Positions 1 to 7,493 of a DNA stretch of 10,993 bases are shown here, piece after piece; the first letter of the stretch is position 1; each line of letters starts with the position of its first letter. The position numbers and the translations under genes were made by a program. Location of the stretch: NCBI GenBank assembly GCA_002704685.1, contig PAHD01000022.1, positions 14,493 through 25,485 of the forward strand, written 5' to 3'. The notes under the pieces were generated by a model. That model made no database searches. It saw only the letters and a program-made list of their open reading frames with translations, and was not told the origin of the DNA. This DNA comes from Fidelibacterota bacterium (GTDB taxonomy: Bacteria > Fidelibacterota > Marinisomatia > SCGC-AAA003-L08 > D37C17).

Positions 1-402
1 AAATTTCCAATACAAAAAATTGATAATCCACTTAAACAAAAAAAATATAATCCATACATTTCAAAGAAATTAGTCATGTTTTCATGGATAGAATATTTTG
101 TAGCATCTACAATGATGTTTCATCTGTTCTTTTTATTTGATAATCAAACACTTATATTGAATTATTACTATGCAGGATATATTTTTTTATATATATATCT
201 TTATTCATTACTTATGGATGCAAGAACATCATTCAACTTATTTGCATTAATCAAAATTTCTACTTTTTTTTATATATTGTTTTATCAAGATTTTACTTGG
301 TTTGGGCTGAGTAAAATCTTTACAATTTTTATTTCTTCATACATATTGGTATCTTCATTATTACCAGTAATTTTTGAAAATTATAAAAAACTAAAAACTT
401 AA
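1..402 (+). CDS. C-terminal part of a multi-pass membrane protein, possibly sterol desaturase/fatty acid hydroxylase family
   Basis: The reading frame is open from the first base to a TAA at 400-402, so this is the last 133 residues of a gene that starts outside the window; the ATG at 76 is internal. The fragment opens with a basic, proline-containing stretch (KYNPYISKKL at residues 15-24). Several hydrophobic segments follow, then a short charged turn (LLMDAR) and two more hydrophobic segments, ending in a lysine-rich tail. In sterol desaturase/fatty acid hydroxylase proteins the catalytic histidine domain is followed by a similar tail: a KYDPP-like motif, transmembrane segments, and an LLxxR turn. 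That resemblance is the only basis for the assignment; the histidine motifs would lie upstream. The 3' end overlaps the convergent TauE-like gene by 12 bp. It could be an unrelated membrane protein. Confidence 0.5.
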   Translation, partial: KFPIQKIDNPLKQKKYNPYISKKLVMFSWIEYFVASTMMFHLFFLFDNQTLILNYYYAGYIFLYIYLYSLLMDARTSFNLFALIKISTFFYILFYQDFTWFGLSKIFTIFISSYILVSSLLPVIFENYKKLKT

Positions 403-1137
403 AATTAATTTTATAGCAATTAAGAAAAGCACAGATTTAAATATTTTTATAAATATTTTTTCTGGAATAAAGCTTAGTATTTTTTTACCAAAATTTGTAC
501 CGATAAATACAGCAATAATTAGAGGTAAAAGTAATTTATATTCATCAAGATAATTCACATTAAAGAAAAATAAAAATAAAGGTATTTTTGTTAAATGAGT
601 AATCATCTGACAAGCAGCTTTATTAGCAATAATACTTTCTTTATTTAGATTACTATCAAGAAAGAAAGGAGCAATAAGTGGACCAGTTGCTCCAATGAAA
701 ATAGATGCAAGACCACTGATACTACCAACTTTAATAAATGATTTTGCTTCTTTCTTTTTTTTAGATCCTTTTAAAAAAAGATACCAAATAATAAAAAATC
801 CAATCATTGGTTTTAAAAAATCAACTTTGATTTCACTTGCAGATTCAACATTATAAAATTTTATTAAAAATAATATAATTAATGCTGATATAGCAGCACC
901 AAATAGAGATCCGATTAAAAATTCTTTTATTAAATTATTTTTTAAATAATCCTTAAAAACATATGTTCTTGTTGAATTGCTTATTAATTGTATTATACCA
1001 TGAAGTGCAATCACCATATAACCATTAGGTATGATAACAGCCATAATACCTAGTAGTATTATACCTCCTCCCATACCTAAAACTGCGGATATCGATGATG
1101 TGATAAAAGCTGCAATTATTAATGTAATTATTTCCAT
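391..1137 (-). CDS. TauE/SafE-family membrane permease (sulfite/organosulfonate exporter-like)
   Basis: This is a 248-residue, very hydrophobic protein, a normal length for the TauE/SafE (DUF81) family. The two family repeats each start with a glycine-rich signature: GMGGGIILLG at residues 21-30 and GATGPLIAPFF at 149-159. A lysine-rich cytoplasmic loop (KGSKKKKEAK, 123-132) separates the halves, and about seven to eight membrane segments are visible. Family members move sulfite, sulfoacetate, taurine-derived or other small anions across the inner membrane; the substrate cannot be read from the sequence. The start is an ATG (complement of 1135-1137) without an obvious Shine-Dalgarno site. The gene diverges from the peptidase operon and converges on the gene at the left edge, so it is probably transcribed alone. 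Confidence 0.85.
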   Translation of the reverse strand: MEIITLIIAAFITSSISAVLGMGGGIILLGIMAVIIPNGYMVIALHGIIQLISNSTRTYVFKDYLKNNLIKEFLIGSLFGAAISALIILFLIKFYNVESASEIKVDFLKPMIGFFIIWYLFLKGSKKKKEAKSFIKVGSISGLASIFIGATGPLIAPFFLDSNLNKESIIANKAACQMITHLTKIPLFLFFFNVNYLDEYKLLLPLIIAVFIGTNFGKKILSFIPEKIFIKIFKSVLFLIAIKLILSF

Positions 1138-1206
1138 CGGTAAATTTACAATATAAAAATTAAAATTAAAGGAGCAAAATGAGTCATTTTTTTAATAAAT
1201 TATTGT
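1138..1206. promoter_or_regulatory. Divergent intergenic region, probable promoters for the TauE-like gene and the peptidase-Lol operon
   Basis: These 69 bases separate two divergent genes, so promoters for both are expected here or overlapping the gene starts. The tract at 1150-1160 contains TATAAAAAT on the plus strand and, read on the minus strand, TTTTATATT. Either could be a -10-like element. The region is almost entirely A/T, so these matches are weak and no -35 box can be assigned with confidence. Confidence 0.3.
1169..1181 (+). promoter_or_regulatory. Strong ribosome-binding site (AAGGAG) with an ATG that is out of frame with the peptidase ORF
   Basis: AAGGAG at 1169-1174 is one of the best Shine-Dalgarno matches in the window and sits 4 nt before an ATG at 1179. 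That ATG opens a different frame from the M20 peptidase. It encodes 43 residues (MSHFFNKLLC at the start), rich in hydrophobic residues, and stops at TGA 1308-1310. A run of seven T at 1187-1193 lies just after it. Losing one T would join this ATG to the peptidase frame. The site therefore decides whether the annotated peptidase start is right: either the true start is here and a base is extra in the T-run, or the peptidase starts at GTG 1207 with no Shine-Dalgarno of its own. Confidence 0.5.
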
Positions 1207-2622
1207 GTGTTAAAATTAAGTTTAAAATCAATTTTTATTTTCATTTATCAATTATTATTTTTTTTATCAGTAATCAATGCAACCCCCAATTGGGAACAGG
1301 TTCAAACTGAGTCAATTGATTTATTACAAAAGTATATTCAGATTGATACAAGCAATCCACCAGGTGATGTGACAAAAGCAATTAAATGGCTTGCTGAAAT
1401 TTGTGAAAAAAATAATATCTTATATAGAACTTTTACTGTTGATGAAGATCCTAGAAGAATGCATTTATTAGCTGAAATAAAAGGAATAAAATCAGATCTT
1501 AAACCTTTATTATTATTAAATCATGTAGATGTTGTTCCAGCTGATGTTGATGCATGGCAATATAATCCATTCAGTGGTGAAATCCATGATGGTATTATTT
1601 ATGGTAGAGGTGCATTAGATATGAAGTCCCTAGGTATGATGCAATTAATAAGTCTAATTCTACTTACTAGAGAAGGATGGGTTCCTGAAAGAACAGTAAA
1701 ATTTCTTGCTGTTGCAGATGAAGAAATCTTAGGTGAATATGGTACACAGTGGATGATTAAAAATCATTGGGATTTATTAGATCCTCAATGGGTATGGGAT
1801 GAGGGAGGTTTTGGATCTTTAGATTCTTTCCCAGGATTAAATGTTTTTGCTATAGCTGTTGCGCAAAAAAAATCATTTTGGGTAGATATTGAAGTCAAAG
1901 GATTATCTGGACATGGATCGAGACCTTACGATGGTTATCCTAATGAAGTATTAGCTACTGCATTATCAAAAGTTGTTAATTGGGAAACTCCTATTGAAAT
2001 AAATACTGTGGTTGATGAAATGTTTTTTAGAGTAGGTGATAATATGAAAGGAATAGAGGGCTTGGTATTGAAAAATATTAATAATTCTTTAATTAATTAT
2101 TTTTTTTCAAATGCTCTTTCTAAAAAATCTACCACCGTTAATGCAATGATTAGAAATACAGTTTCTCTTACAAAAATTCAATCTGGATATAAAACAAATA
2201 TAATCCCAGAAAAAGCAAGTGCTTCGCTAGATATAAGGTTATTACCTGAAACTAATCATGAATATTTTTTAAATGATTTACATAATATTGTTGATGATAA
2301 AAGAGTTAAGTTTATACCTCAAAGAGTTCCAAGAAATAATTTTATATCTGATTGGAATAGTGATTTTTTTAATACGATTTCTAGTGAAATAAAAAATCAA
2401 CAACCAGGTGCTGTTGTTACCCCTTTTATGACAATTGGAGGAACAGATTCTCAGTTTTTTCAAGATAGAGGAGTTGATTGTTATGGAATTGTGCCAATAT
2501 TAATTAGTGAGTCAGATATTCAAACTATGCATGGAATTGATGAACGAATTTCTATAGAGAACTTTATGCTCGGTTTAAAAATTTCATATAAAACTATAAA
2601 AAATGTATGTGGAGTAAAATAA
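1207..2622 (+). CDS. Secreted M20-family zinc metallopeptidase (carboxypeptidase/deacylase-like)
   Basis: The predicted protein has 471 residues with a hydrophobic signal peptide ending near VINA (residues 22-25), so it is probably periplasmic or secreted. The di-zinc M20 fold is complete. HVDVVP at 106-111 supplies the first ligand His106 and the supporting Asp108. Asp138 in YGRGALDMKS is the bridging ligand. The ADEE segment (170-173) gives the catalytic Glu172 and ligand Glu173, Asp198 in WDEGG is a further ligand, and MHGIDE at 441-446 contains the last ligand, His442. The lid/dimerisation domain carries GLSGHGSRP (233-240). M20 enzymes hydrolyse peptide or N-acyl amide bonds; the exact substrate is unknown. 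The GTG start at 1207 has no Shine-Dalgarno, while a strong one upstream feeds another frame, so the first residues are uncertain. The next gene begins 3 nt after the stop, indicating cotranscription. Confidence 0.9.
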   Translation: MLKLSLKSIFIFIYQLLFFLSVINATPNWEQVQTESIDLLQKYIQIDTSNPPGDVTKAIKWLAEICEKNNILYRTFTVDEDPRRMHLLAEIKGIKSDLKPLLLLNHVDVVPADVDAWQYNPFSGEIHDGIIYGRGALDMKSLGMMQLISLILLTREGWVPERTVKFLAVADEEILGEYGTQWMIKNHWDLLDPQWVWDEGGFGSLDSFPGLNVFAIAVAQKKSFWVDIEVKGLSGHGSRPYDGYPNEVLATALSKVVNWETPIEINTVVDEMFFRVGDNMKGIEGLVLKNINNSLINYFFSNALSKKSTTVNAMIRNTVSLTKIQSGYKTNIIPEKASASLDIRLLPETNHEYFLNDLHNIVDDKRVKFIPQRVPRNNFISDWNSDFFNTISSEIKNQQPGAVVTPFMTIGGTDSQFFQDRGVDCYGIVPILISESDIQTMHGIDERISIENFMLGLKISYKTIKNVCGVK

Positions 2623-2625
2623 ATA

Positions 2626-3243
2626 ATGTCCAAAAATATTGAAGCTAAATATAGATTATTAATTTCAAGAATATTTTTAATTATTGTTGTTTTTTTGCTT
2701 CTATTATCTGATAATAAGGTTAATAATTGGAGTCCAGCATATACATGGTTAGAATTTTTTGGTTACTCTGTTGGATTAGTAGGTATTATTGGAAGAATTT
2801 GGTCTTCACTATTTATTGAAGGATATAAAACGAAAACCTTGATTACAAAAGGTCCTTATTCGTTAATGAGAAATCCTTTGTATTTTTTTAGTTTTATATT
2901 ATTGATTGGTTTTTGTCTTTTTATTAAATCTATAATTATTTTTATAATTTTCTTAATGATCTGGATTTTAATTTATAGAAAAACTATGAATAATGAAGAA
3001 AGCAATTTAATTAGCAGTCATGATAAAGATTATATGATTTATTTTAATAAAACTCCTAAAATTTTTCCTAACTTCAATTTATATAGACCACTCAATAAAA
3101 ATGAAAAAATGAATATTCATATTTTTAAAGTAGAAAGAGTATTGAAAGAATCTTTTGGTTTTTTATTTTTATTTGGACTTATAAAATTGATTGAGTTTTT
3201 GCAATTAAATGGAATTCTTCCAGTTTATTTTCATTTAATCTAG
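2626..3243 (+). CDS. Isoprenylcysteine carboxyl methyltransferase / phospholipid methyltransferase-like membrane protein
   Basis: The 205-residue protein has membrane segments around residues 12-28, 43-62 and 84-117 and a further C-terminal pair. The diagnostic part is TKGPYSLMRNPLYFF at 74-88, matching the (G)PYxxxRHPxY motif of the ICMT/PEMT family, here with Asn in place of the usual His. It is followed by EESNL (124-128) and YMIYFNKTPKIFP (136-148), corresponding to the E-x-x-L and Y-x-x-Y cofactor-side motifs of the family. Such enzymes transfer a methyl group from S-adenosylmethionine to a lipid or prenyl-cysteine carboxylate in the membrane; the bacterial substrate is unknown. About 50 extra C-terminal residues contain another hydrophobic stretch. 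The ATG at 2626 is 3 nt after the peptidase stop, with GGAG at 2611-2614 somewhat far upstream (11 nt). Confidence 0.75.
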   Translation: MSKNIEAKYRLLISRIFLIIVVFLLLLSDNKVNNWSPAYTWLEFFGYSVGLVGIIGRIWSSLFIEGYKTKTLITKGPYSLMRNPLYFFSFILLIGFCLFIKSIIIFIIFLMIWILIYRKTMNNEESNLISSHDKDYMIYFNKTPKIFPNFNLYRPLNKNEKMNIHIFKVERVLKESFGFLFLFGLIKLIEFLQLNGILPVYFHLI

Positions 3244-3255
3244 TGAGTAAAGAAA

Positions 3256-4329
3256 GTGAATAAAAGTAAGTTAATAATTTCTAACTATAAATTTTTTATA
3301 ATTTTTATTTTTTTATCAATGTCTTATTGTTTTTCGTACAAGGGACAATTATGGCTAGATACAAATTATATAGATAAATCAGATAACTTTTGGTATTTCG
3401 GATATATTTCTGAATTATCGTTAAAAGGAAATAATAATTTTGATTTTGAATGGAGTAGAAAGCTTTTATCAGAAAATCATTCTTTAAGTAGTGCAAATAA
3501 AAATGAAAATTACAGATTGTGGATTAGATATACTCAGCCAACATATGATTTTAGAATTGGTTTACAAAAAATATCTTTTGGTTCAGCATCACTTCTAAGG
3601 CCGCTAAATTGGTTTGATACGATTGATTTTGCATCTACTACAGGTCAAACAAGTGGTGTTAAAGCAGCTCGATTACAATTCTATTTATTGAATAATTCAC
3701 TTTTATCATTGTGGTGTATAGATGATAATCAAATTTCTTGTGGAGGAAGGCTAGAACTTTTAAATAAAATTGGAAACTTTGGCATAACGTATTTTAATGA
3801 TGAAAATAATAATCAACATGAAGTATTCAAGGTACCACGTATAATAGAAAATCAACCTTCATTACCTTTTCCAGGATCTAACCATAGAATCGGATTAGAT
3901 TATAGGTATGATGGAATATTAGGTTTATGGTTTGAAGGGGCAAGTATTATGTCTTCTACAAAAAAAATAAATATGAATCGTTTTGATGTTTTAACATTAG
4001 GTGGGGATTATACTTTTGATATATTTAATGGTTTATTATTATCATCAGAATCTATGTATTTTTCAATAATTTCTGAGGAAAGTACGGAAGGAACAGATGA
4101 AAATCCATGGATTTTAAATCAAACTACATCATCTCTAATTGCTAGTACTCCAATAGGAATGCTAAATGATATAATGTTAATTTCAATAAAAGATTGGGAA
4201 ACTAAGGATTCTTATAGTTTAATTAGATGGGCAACAAACTTTGATTATTTAAGTATTAATTGCCTTTTGTCAATAAATCCATCACCAGTTCAAGATAGTT
4301 TTAAGCTTATGCTAATTTATAATCATTAG
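3256..4329 (+). CDS. Predicted outer-membrane beta-barrel protein of the Lol-like operon
   Basis: The 357-residue protein begins with a signal peptide (hydrophobic core FFIIFIFLSM at residues 13-22, likely cleavage near CFS/YKG). The rest alternates hydrophobic and polar residues, with many aromatic strand ends and short Asn/Asp/Gly turns, as in outer-membrane barrels. Segments such as YRLWIRYTQ and DFRIGLQKISFG (98-109), followed by LRPLNWFDTIDF (114-125), resemble the conserved inner part of alginate-export or DUF1302-type barrels. The chain ends in Tyr-Asn-His rather than a terminal aromatic residue, which is slightly atypical for a BAM signal. No lipobox is present, because the residue before Cys25 is Tyr. 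The start is a GTG at 3256 with little Shine-Dalgarno. It sits 12 nt after the methyltransferase and 9 nt before the ABC ATPase, suggesting it is the outer-membrane component of the transport locus. No specific function is recognised. Confidence 0.7.
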   Translation: MNKSKLIISNYKFFIIFIFLSMSYCFSYKGQLWLDTNYIDKSDNFWYFGYISELSLKGNNNFDFEWSRKLLSENHSLSSANKNENYRLWIRYTQPTYDFRIGLQKISFGSASLLRPLNWFDTIDFASTTGQTSGVKAARLQFYLLNNSLLSLWCIDDNQISCGGRLELLNKIGNFGITYFNDENNNQHEVFKVPRIIENQPSLPFPGSNHRIGLDYRYDGILGLWFEGASIMSSTKKINMNRFDVLTLGGDYTFDIFNGLLLSSESMYFSIISEESTEGTDENPWILNQTTSSLIASTPIGMLNDIMLISIKDWETKDSYSLIRWATNFDYLSINCLLSINPSPVQDSFKLMLIYNH

Positions 4330-4338
4330 AAAGGTTTT

Positions 4339-5034
4339 ATGAGTAAAGAAAAAATAATAGAAATTAAGTCGTTAGTTAAAAAATTTCCTATAGGTGGAGA
4401 CTTTTTTACTGCATTAAATGATATAAATTTATCAGTGTGTGAAGGTGAATTTTCTGGGTTAGTAGGACCATCAGGTTCAGGTAAAACAACGCTACTCAAT
4501 ATAATAGGTGGTTTAGATTCTCCTACTTTGGGAAAAGTAAGAATTCTAGATAATCTAATAAATGAAACATCTCATGAAGATCGTGCATTAATTAGAAGAA
4601 AACACATGGGATTTATTTTCCAAAATTATAATCTCCTTCCAGTTTATTCAGTTTATGAGAATGTTGAATTGCCGTTGATACTTAATAAAATAGATAAGAA
4701 TAAAAGAAAAGATATGGTGATTAATGCAGTTGAATCAGTTGGATTACTTGATAAAATTAAATCAAAGCCAAATCAATTAAGTGGTGGTCAGTGTCAAAGA
4801 ACAGCTATTGCAAGAGCAATTGTGCATAATCCATCGATAGTTTTAGCTGATGAACCAACTGCAAACCTTGATTCAGAAAATTCATATCATATAATGGAGA
4901 TAATGAAGAAATTAAATAATGAATATAAAACTTCATTTGTCTTTTCAACTCATGATGAAAAAATTATGAGTTATTTAAAAAGAATTATTTCTCTTGAGGA
5001 TGGTAAAATAATTAAAGATAAAAAGATTAATTGA
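4339..5034 (+). CDS. lolD: LolD/MacB-type ABC transporter ATPase
   Basis: This is a complete 231-residue ABC ATPase: Walker A GPSGSGKT at residues 43-50, Q-loop Gln95 in FIFQNYNLLP, signature LSGGQ at 147-151, Walker B IVLADE at 167-172, D-loop NLDS (176-179) and switch His205. FQNYNLLP and the overall length are typical of the LolD/MacB/FtsE group that powers FtsX-fold permeases. The signature continues LSGGQCQR, where a Cys replaces the usual Gln. It hydrolyses ATP in the cytoplasm to drive the two permeases encoded immediately downstream. AAGG at 4331-4334 lies just before the ATG, and the first permease begins 3 nt after the TGA stop. The Lol assignment is by family and neighbourhood; another MacB-like export role is possible. 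Confidence 0.9.
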   Translation: MSKEKIIEIKSLVKKFPIGGDFFTALNDINLSVCEGEFSGLVGPSGSGKTTLLNIIGGLDSPTLGKVRILDNLINETSHEDRALIRRKHMGFIFQNYNLLPVYSVYENVELPLILNKIDKNKRKDMVINAVESVGLLDKIKSKPNQLSGGQCQRTAIARAIVHNPSIVLADEPTANLDSENSYHIMEIMKKLNNEYKTSFVFSTHDEKIMSYLKRIISLEDGKIIKDKKIN

Positions 5035-5037
5035 TAG

Positions 5038-6213
5038 ATGTTATTTAATATAGCCATTAAAAATCTTCTAGGTGCTGGAATAAGAACATGGTTAAATGTA
5101 TTTGTTACTTCAGTTTCCATTTTTATGATTATTTTTTCTTCAGGTATGTATTCTGGTATGATGGAACATGCTATGAATGTTTCAATTGATACAGAAATAG
5201 CTGGTGGTGCATATTGGCATCCTAAATACGATCCCTATGATCCTATAAGTTTTGAAGATGCTCATTCACAAGTTCCAATAAATTTAAAAAAAATTGTAGA
5301 TGAACAAAAAGCTTTAGAAGTTTTAGTCAATCAAGCTGCAATTTATCCTGATGGTAGAATTGTACCAGTTATTATGAAAGGAATAACAGCTGATCAATCT
5401 ATTTTAAATATTCCTAGTAAAGAATTATTGAATTATAATGGGACAAATATTCCAATAATAATTGGTAAGGGTATGGCAGCATATACAAAGCTTGAATTAG
5501 GTGATACTTTTACTATTAGATGGATGGATAATTCAAAAACATATGATGCAGCTGAAGGTGAAATTATTCATATAATGGATTCAGGAAATTTTAAAATTGA
5601 TATGGGGCATATATGGATTTCAATAGAAATGGCAAGAAAAATTTTATCTATGTCTGAGGAATCTTCATATATCGTATATGATCAAGGTACTGAAGAAATT
5701 GAAGATATAGGCAACTGGATTAAAAGAGATGTAGAATATTTAGTTCGAGATATGAAGGCAATAATTGAGCAGGATCGACCAAATGCAATAATGATTTATA
5801 TAATTTTACTTTCTTTGGCAGCAATGGGTATTTTTAATGCACAAACCTTATCAATTTTTAGAAGAAAAAAAGAAATTGGAACATTGATGGCTCTAGGTAT
5901 GAAAAAAAGGACAGTAGTTTTATTATTTACAATCGAGGGAGCATTAAATGCTATCCTTGCAATATTTTTAACAATTATTCTATTTGGACCTCTTTTATAT
6001 TATTTTAATTTAAATGGTATTCCATTGCCAATAGATTACTCAGATATGGGTTTAATTATTTCTAAAACACTTATGCCTGTTTATTCACCAATTTTATTAA
6101 TTGCAACTGCAATTATTGTTTTTATTATTCTTCTTGTAGTGAGCTATATCCCCTCTAGAAGAATTTCAAGAATGCATCCTGTAGATGCAATAAGAGGAAA
6201 AACAGCTTTATGA
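5038..6213 (+). CDS. FtsX/LolC-LolE-like ABC permease, first subunit
   Basis: The 391-residue protein has the four-helix FtsX-fold layout. There is one membrane helix near residues 20-40, a large periplasmic MacB-type domain (about 45-245), then three helices near 250-270, 296-320 and 350-372. Family hallmarks are RRKKEIGTLMALGM (275-288), the coupling region that contacts the ATPase, and the C-terminal PSRRISRMHPVDAIRG (372-387), characteristic of LolC/E and MacB permeases. It would pair with the second permease and the LolD-like ATPase to extract a lipoprotein or other substrate from the inner membrane. Translation is probably coupled: it starts 3 nt after the ATPase stop, and its own TGA overlaps the next ATG by 4 bp. 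Confidence 0.88.
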   Translation: MLFNIAIKNLLGAGIRTWLNVFVTSVSIFMIIFSSGMYSGMMEHAMNVSIDTEIAGGAYWHPKYDPYDPISFEDAHSQVPINLKKIVDEQKALEVLVNQAAIYPDGRIVPVIMKGITADQSILNIPSKELLNYNGTNIPIIIGKGMAAYTKLELGDTFTIRWMDNSKTYDAAEGEIIHIMDSGNFKIDMGHIWISIEMARKILSMSEESSYIVYDQGTEEIEDIGNWIKRDVEYLVRDMKAIIEQDRPNAIMIYIILLSLAAMGIFNAQTLSIFRRKKEIGTLMALGMKKRTVVLLFTIEGALNAILAIFLTIILFGPLLYYFNLNGIPLPIDYSDMGLIISKTLMPVYSPILLIATAIIVFIILLVVSYIPSRRISRMHPVDAIRGKTAL

Positions 6214-7493
6214 TAAGATTTTTATATAAAGGTTTAGTTAGAGATAGTTCAAGAAGTTTTTTTCCTTTAATTATTATTACTTTAATTGTTGCAATAATTA
6301 TCTTTTTTAGTGGATTTTTAAATGGCATATACAACTCATTATTTTTTAATACAGCGCTTGTCAATTCTGGTCATCTCAAAGTTGTAACCCATGCTTATAA
6401 TTTAGAATATCAATTATTACCAAATGATTTAGCTTTGTTAGATTCTGATGATTTTTTAAAAGAATTAAATAATAAGTATGAAGATTACATTTGGACCCCT
6501 AGAATCACTTTTGCTGGTTTATTAGATGTCCCAGATGATAATGGTGAAACTCTAACGCAAAGTCCAGTTTTTGGCTTGGGGATTGATTTTTTATCAAACA
6601 ATTCAAAACAATTAAAAATTTGGGATCTTAAGAAAAAAATAATAAATGGGAAAATTTTTCCCAATCAAAATCAAGTTCTTTTAAGCGAAAAATTAGGAGA
6701 AAGATTAGATGTTAAACCTGGTGATGTTGTAACTTTTATTGGTTCAACAATGAATGGTTCTTTTTCAACTTTTAATTTTGAAATTTCAGGTATTTTTAAT
6801 TTAAATCTTGGTCCAATAGATAAAGATATGATGATTGTTGATATTAAAGGTGCAGAATTTGTGCTTGATATGGAAAATGCTGCCTCTGAGATACTTGGTT
6901 ATGAAAAAGGTTTATATTTTAATGATGATGAAACTGTTTTGATGAGAAATGATTTCAATATTCAATTTTCAGATACTTCGGATGTTTATAGGCCTGTAAT
7001 GCTTGCTCTTAGAGATTCAAATCAAATGTCAACAATAGTTGATTTTAGTAATGTTATTATGTTTATTATTATGTCTCTTTTTTTAGTAGTTGTAACATTA
7101 GTTTTATGGAATATGGGTATTATGAATGGTCTTAGAAGATATGGTGAAATTGGAATGCGTCTAGCAATTGGAGAAACAAAAGGTCATGTTTTTAAATCTA
7201 TGATTATTGAGTCATTAATGATTGGTTTTATAGGAAGTACTTTTGGAACAATTATTGGTATTACAATTACATCTTATTTACAGAGAGTTGGGCTTGATTA
7301 CTCAAAAGCAATTGACAGTTTAAATTCATCAAATTTTGCTATGCCTAATGTATTTTATCCTCAAGTTACTTCAGATTTATTTTACATTGGATTTATTCCA
7401 GGTATTTTAGCAACAGTTTTTGGTACTATGTTAGCAGGACGTGCAATTTATAGTAGAGAAATGGCGCAATTATTTAAGGAGTTAGAAGCATGA
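6210..7493 (+). CDS. FtsX/LolC-LolE-like ABC permease, second subunit
   Basis: The 427-residue protein has the same topology as its neighbour: helix near residues 18-40, periplasmic domain about 45-275, then helices near 281-304, 332-355 and 391-410. The ATPase-contact motif is RRYGEIGMRLAIGETKGHV (309-327). The canonical P-x-R-x-A-x-x-x-P-V-x-A-I-R ending found in the first subunit is absent; the protein ends in AGRAIYSREMAQLFKEL instead. The two permeases differ clearly in sequence, so the complex is probably a LolC-LolE-like heterodimer rather than a homodimer. The ATG overlaps the previous stop (ATGA at 6210-6213), and its own TGA overlaps the LolA-like gene in the same way (7490-7493). 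This indicates tightly coupled synthesis of transporter and carrier. Confidence 0.87.
   Translation: MIRFLYKGLVRDSSRSFFPLIIITLIVAIIIFFSGFLNGIYNSLFFNTALVNSGHLKVVTHAYNLEYQLLPNDLALLDSDDFLKELNNKYEDYIWTPRITFAGLLDVPDDNGETLTQSPVFGLGIDFLSNNSKQLKIWDLKKKIINGKIFPNQNQVLLSEKLGERLDVKPGDVVTFIGSTMNGSFSTFNFEISGIFNLNLGPIDKDMMIVDIKGAEFVLDMENAASEILGYEKGLYFNDDETVLMRNDFNIQFSDTSDVYRPVMLALRDSNQMSTIVDFSNVIMFIIMSLFLVVVTLVLWNMGIMNGLRRYGEIGMRLAIGETKGHVFKSMIIESLMIGFIGSTFGTIIGITITSYLQRVGLDYSKAIDSLNSSNFAMPNVFYPQVTSDLFYIGFIPGILATVFGTMLAGRAIYSREMAQLFKELEA

Noticed and set aside
2278..2463. Minus-strand 61-residue ORF
   Set aside because: It lies wholly inside the M20 peptidase over its conserved GGTDSQFF region and has no recognisable features.
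3316..3330. Lipobox making the barrel protein a lipoprotein
   Set aside because: The residue before Cys25 is Tyr, which does not fit the Gly/Ala/Ser requirement, and the remainder looks like a barrel.
3305..3496. Minus-strand 63-residue ORF
   Set aside because: It is an antisense shadow of the barrel gene in AT-rich sequence, with no ribosome-binding site or family signature.
6155..6364. Minus-strand 69-residue ORF
   Set aside because: It is antisense to the junction of the two permease genes, whose frames are clearly coding with an ATGA overlap.
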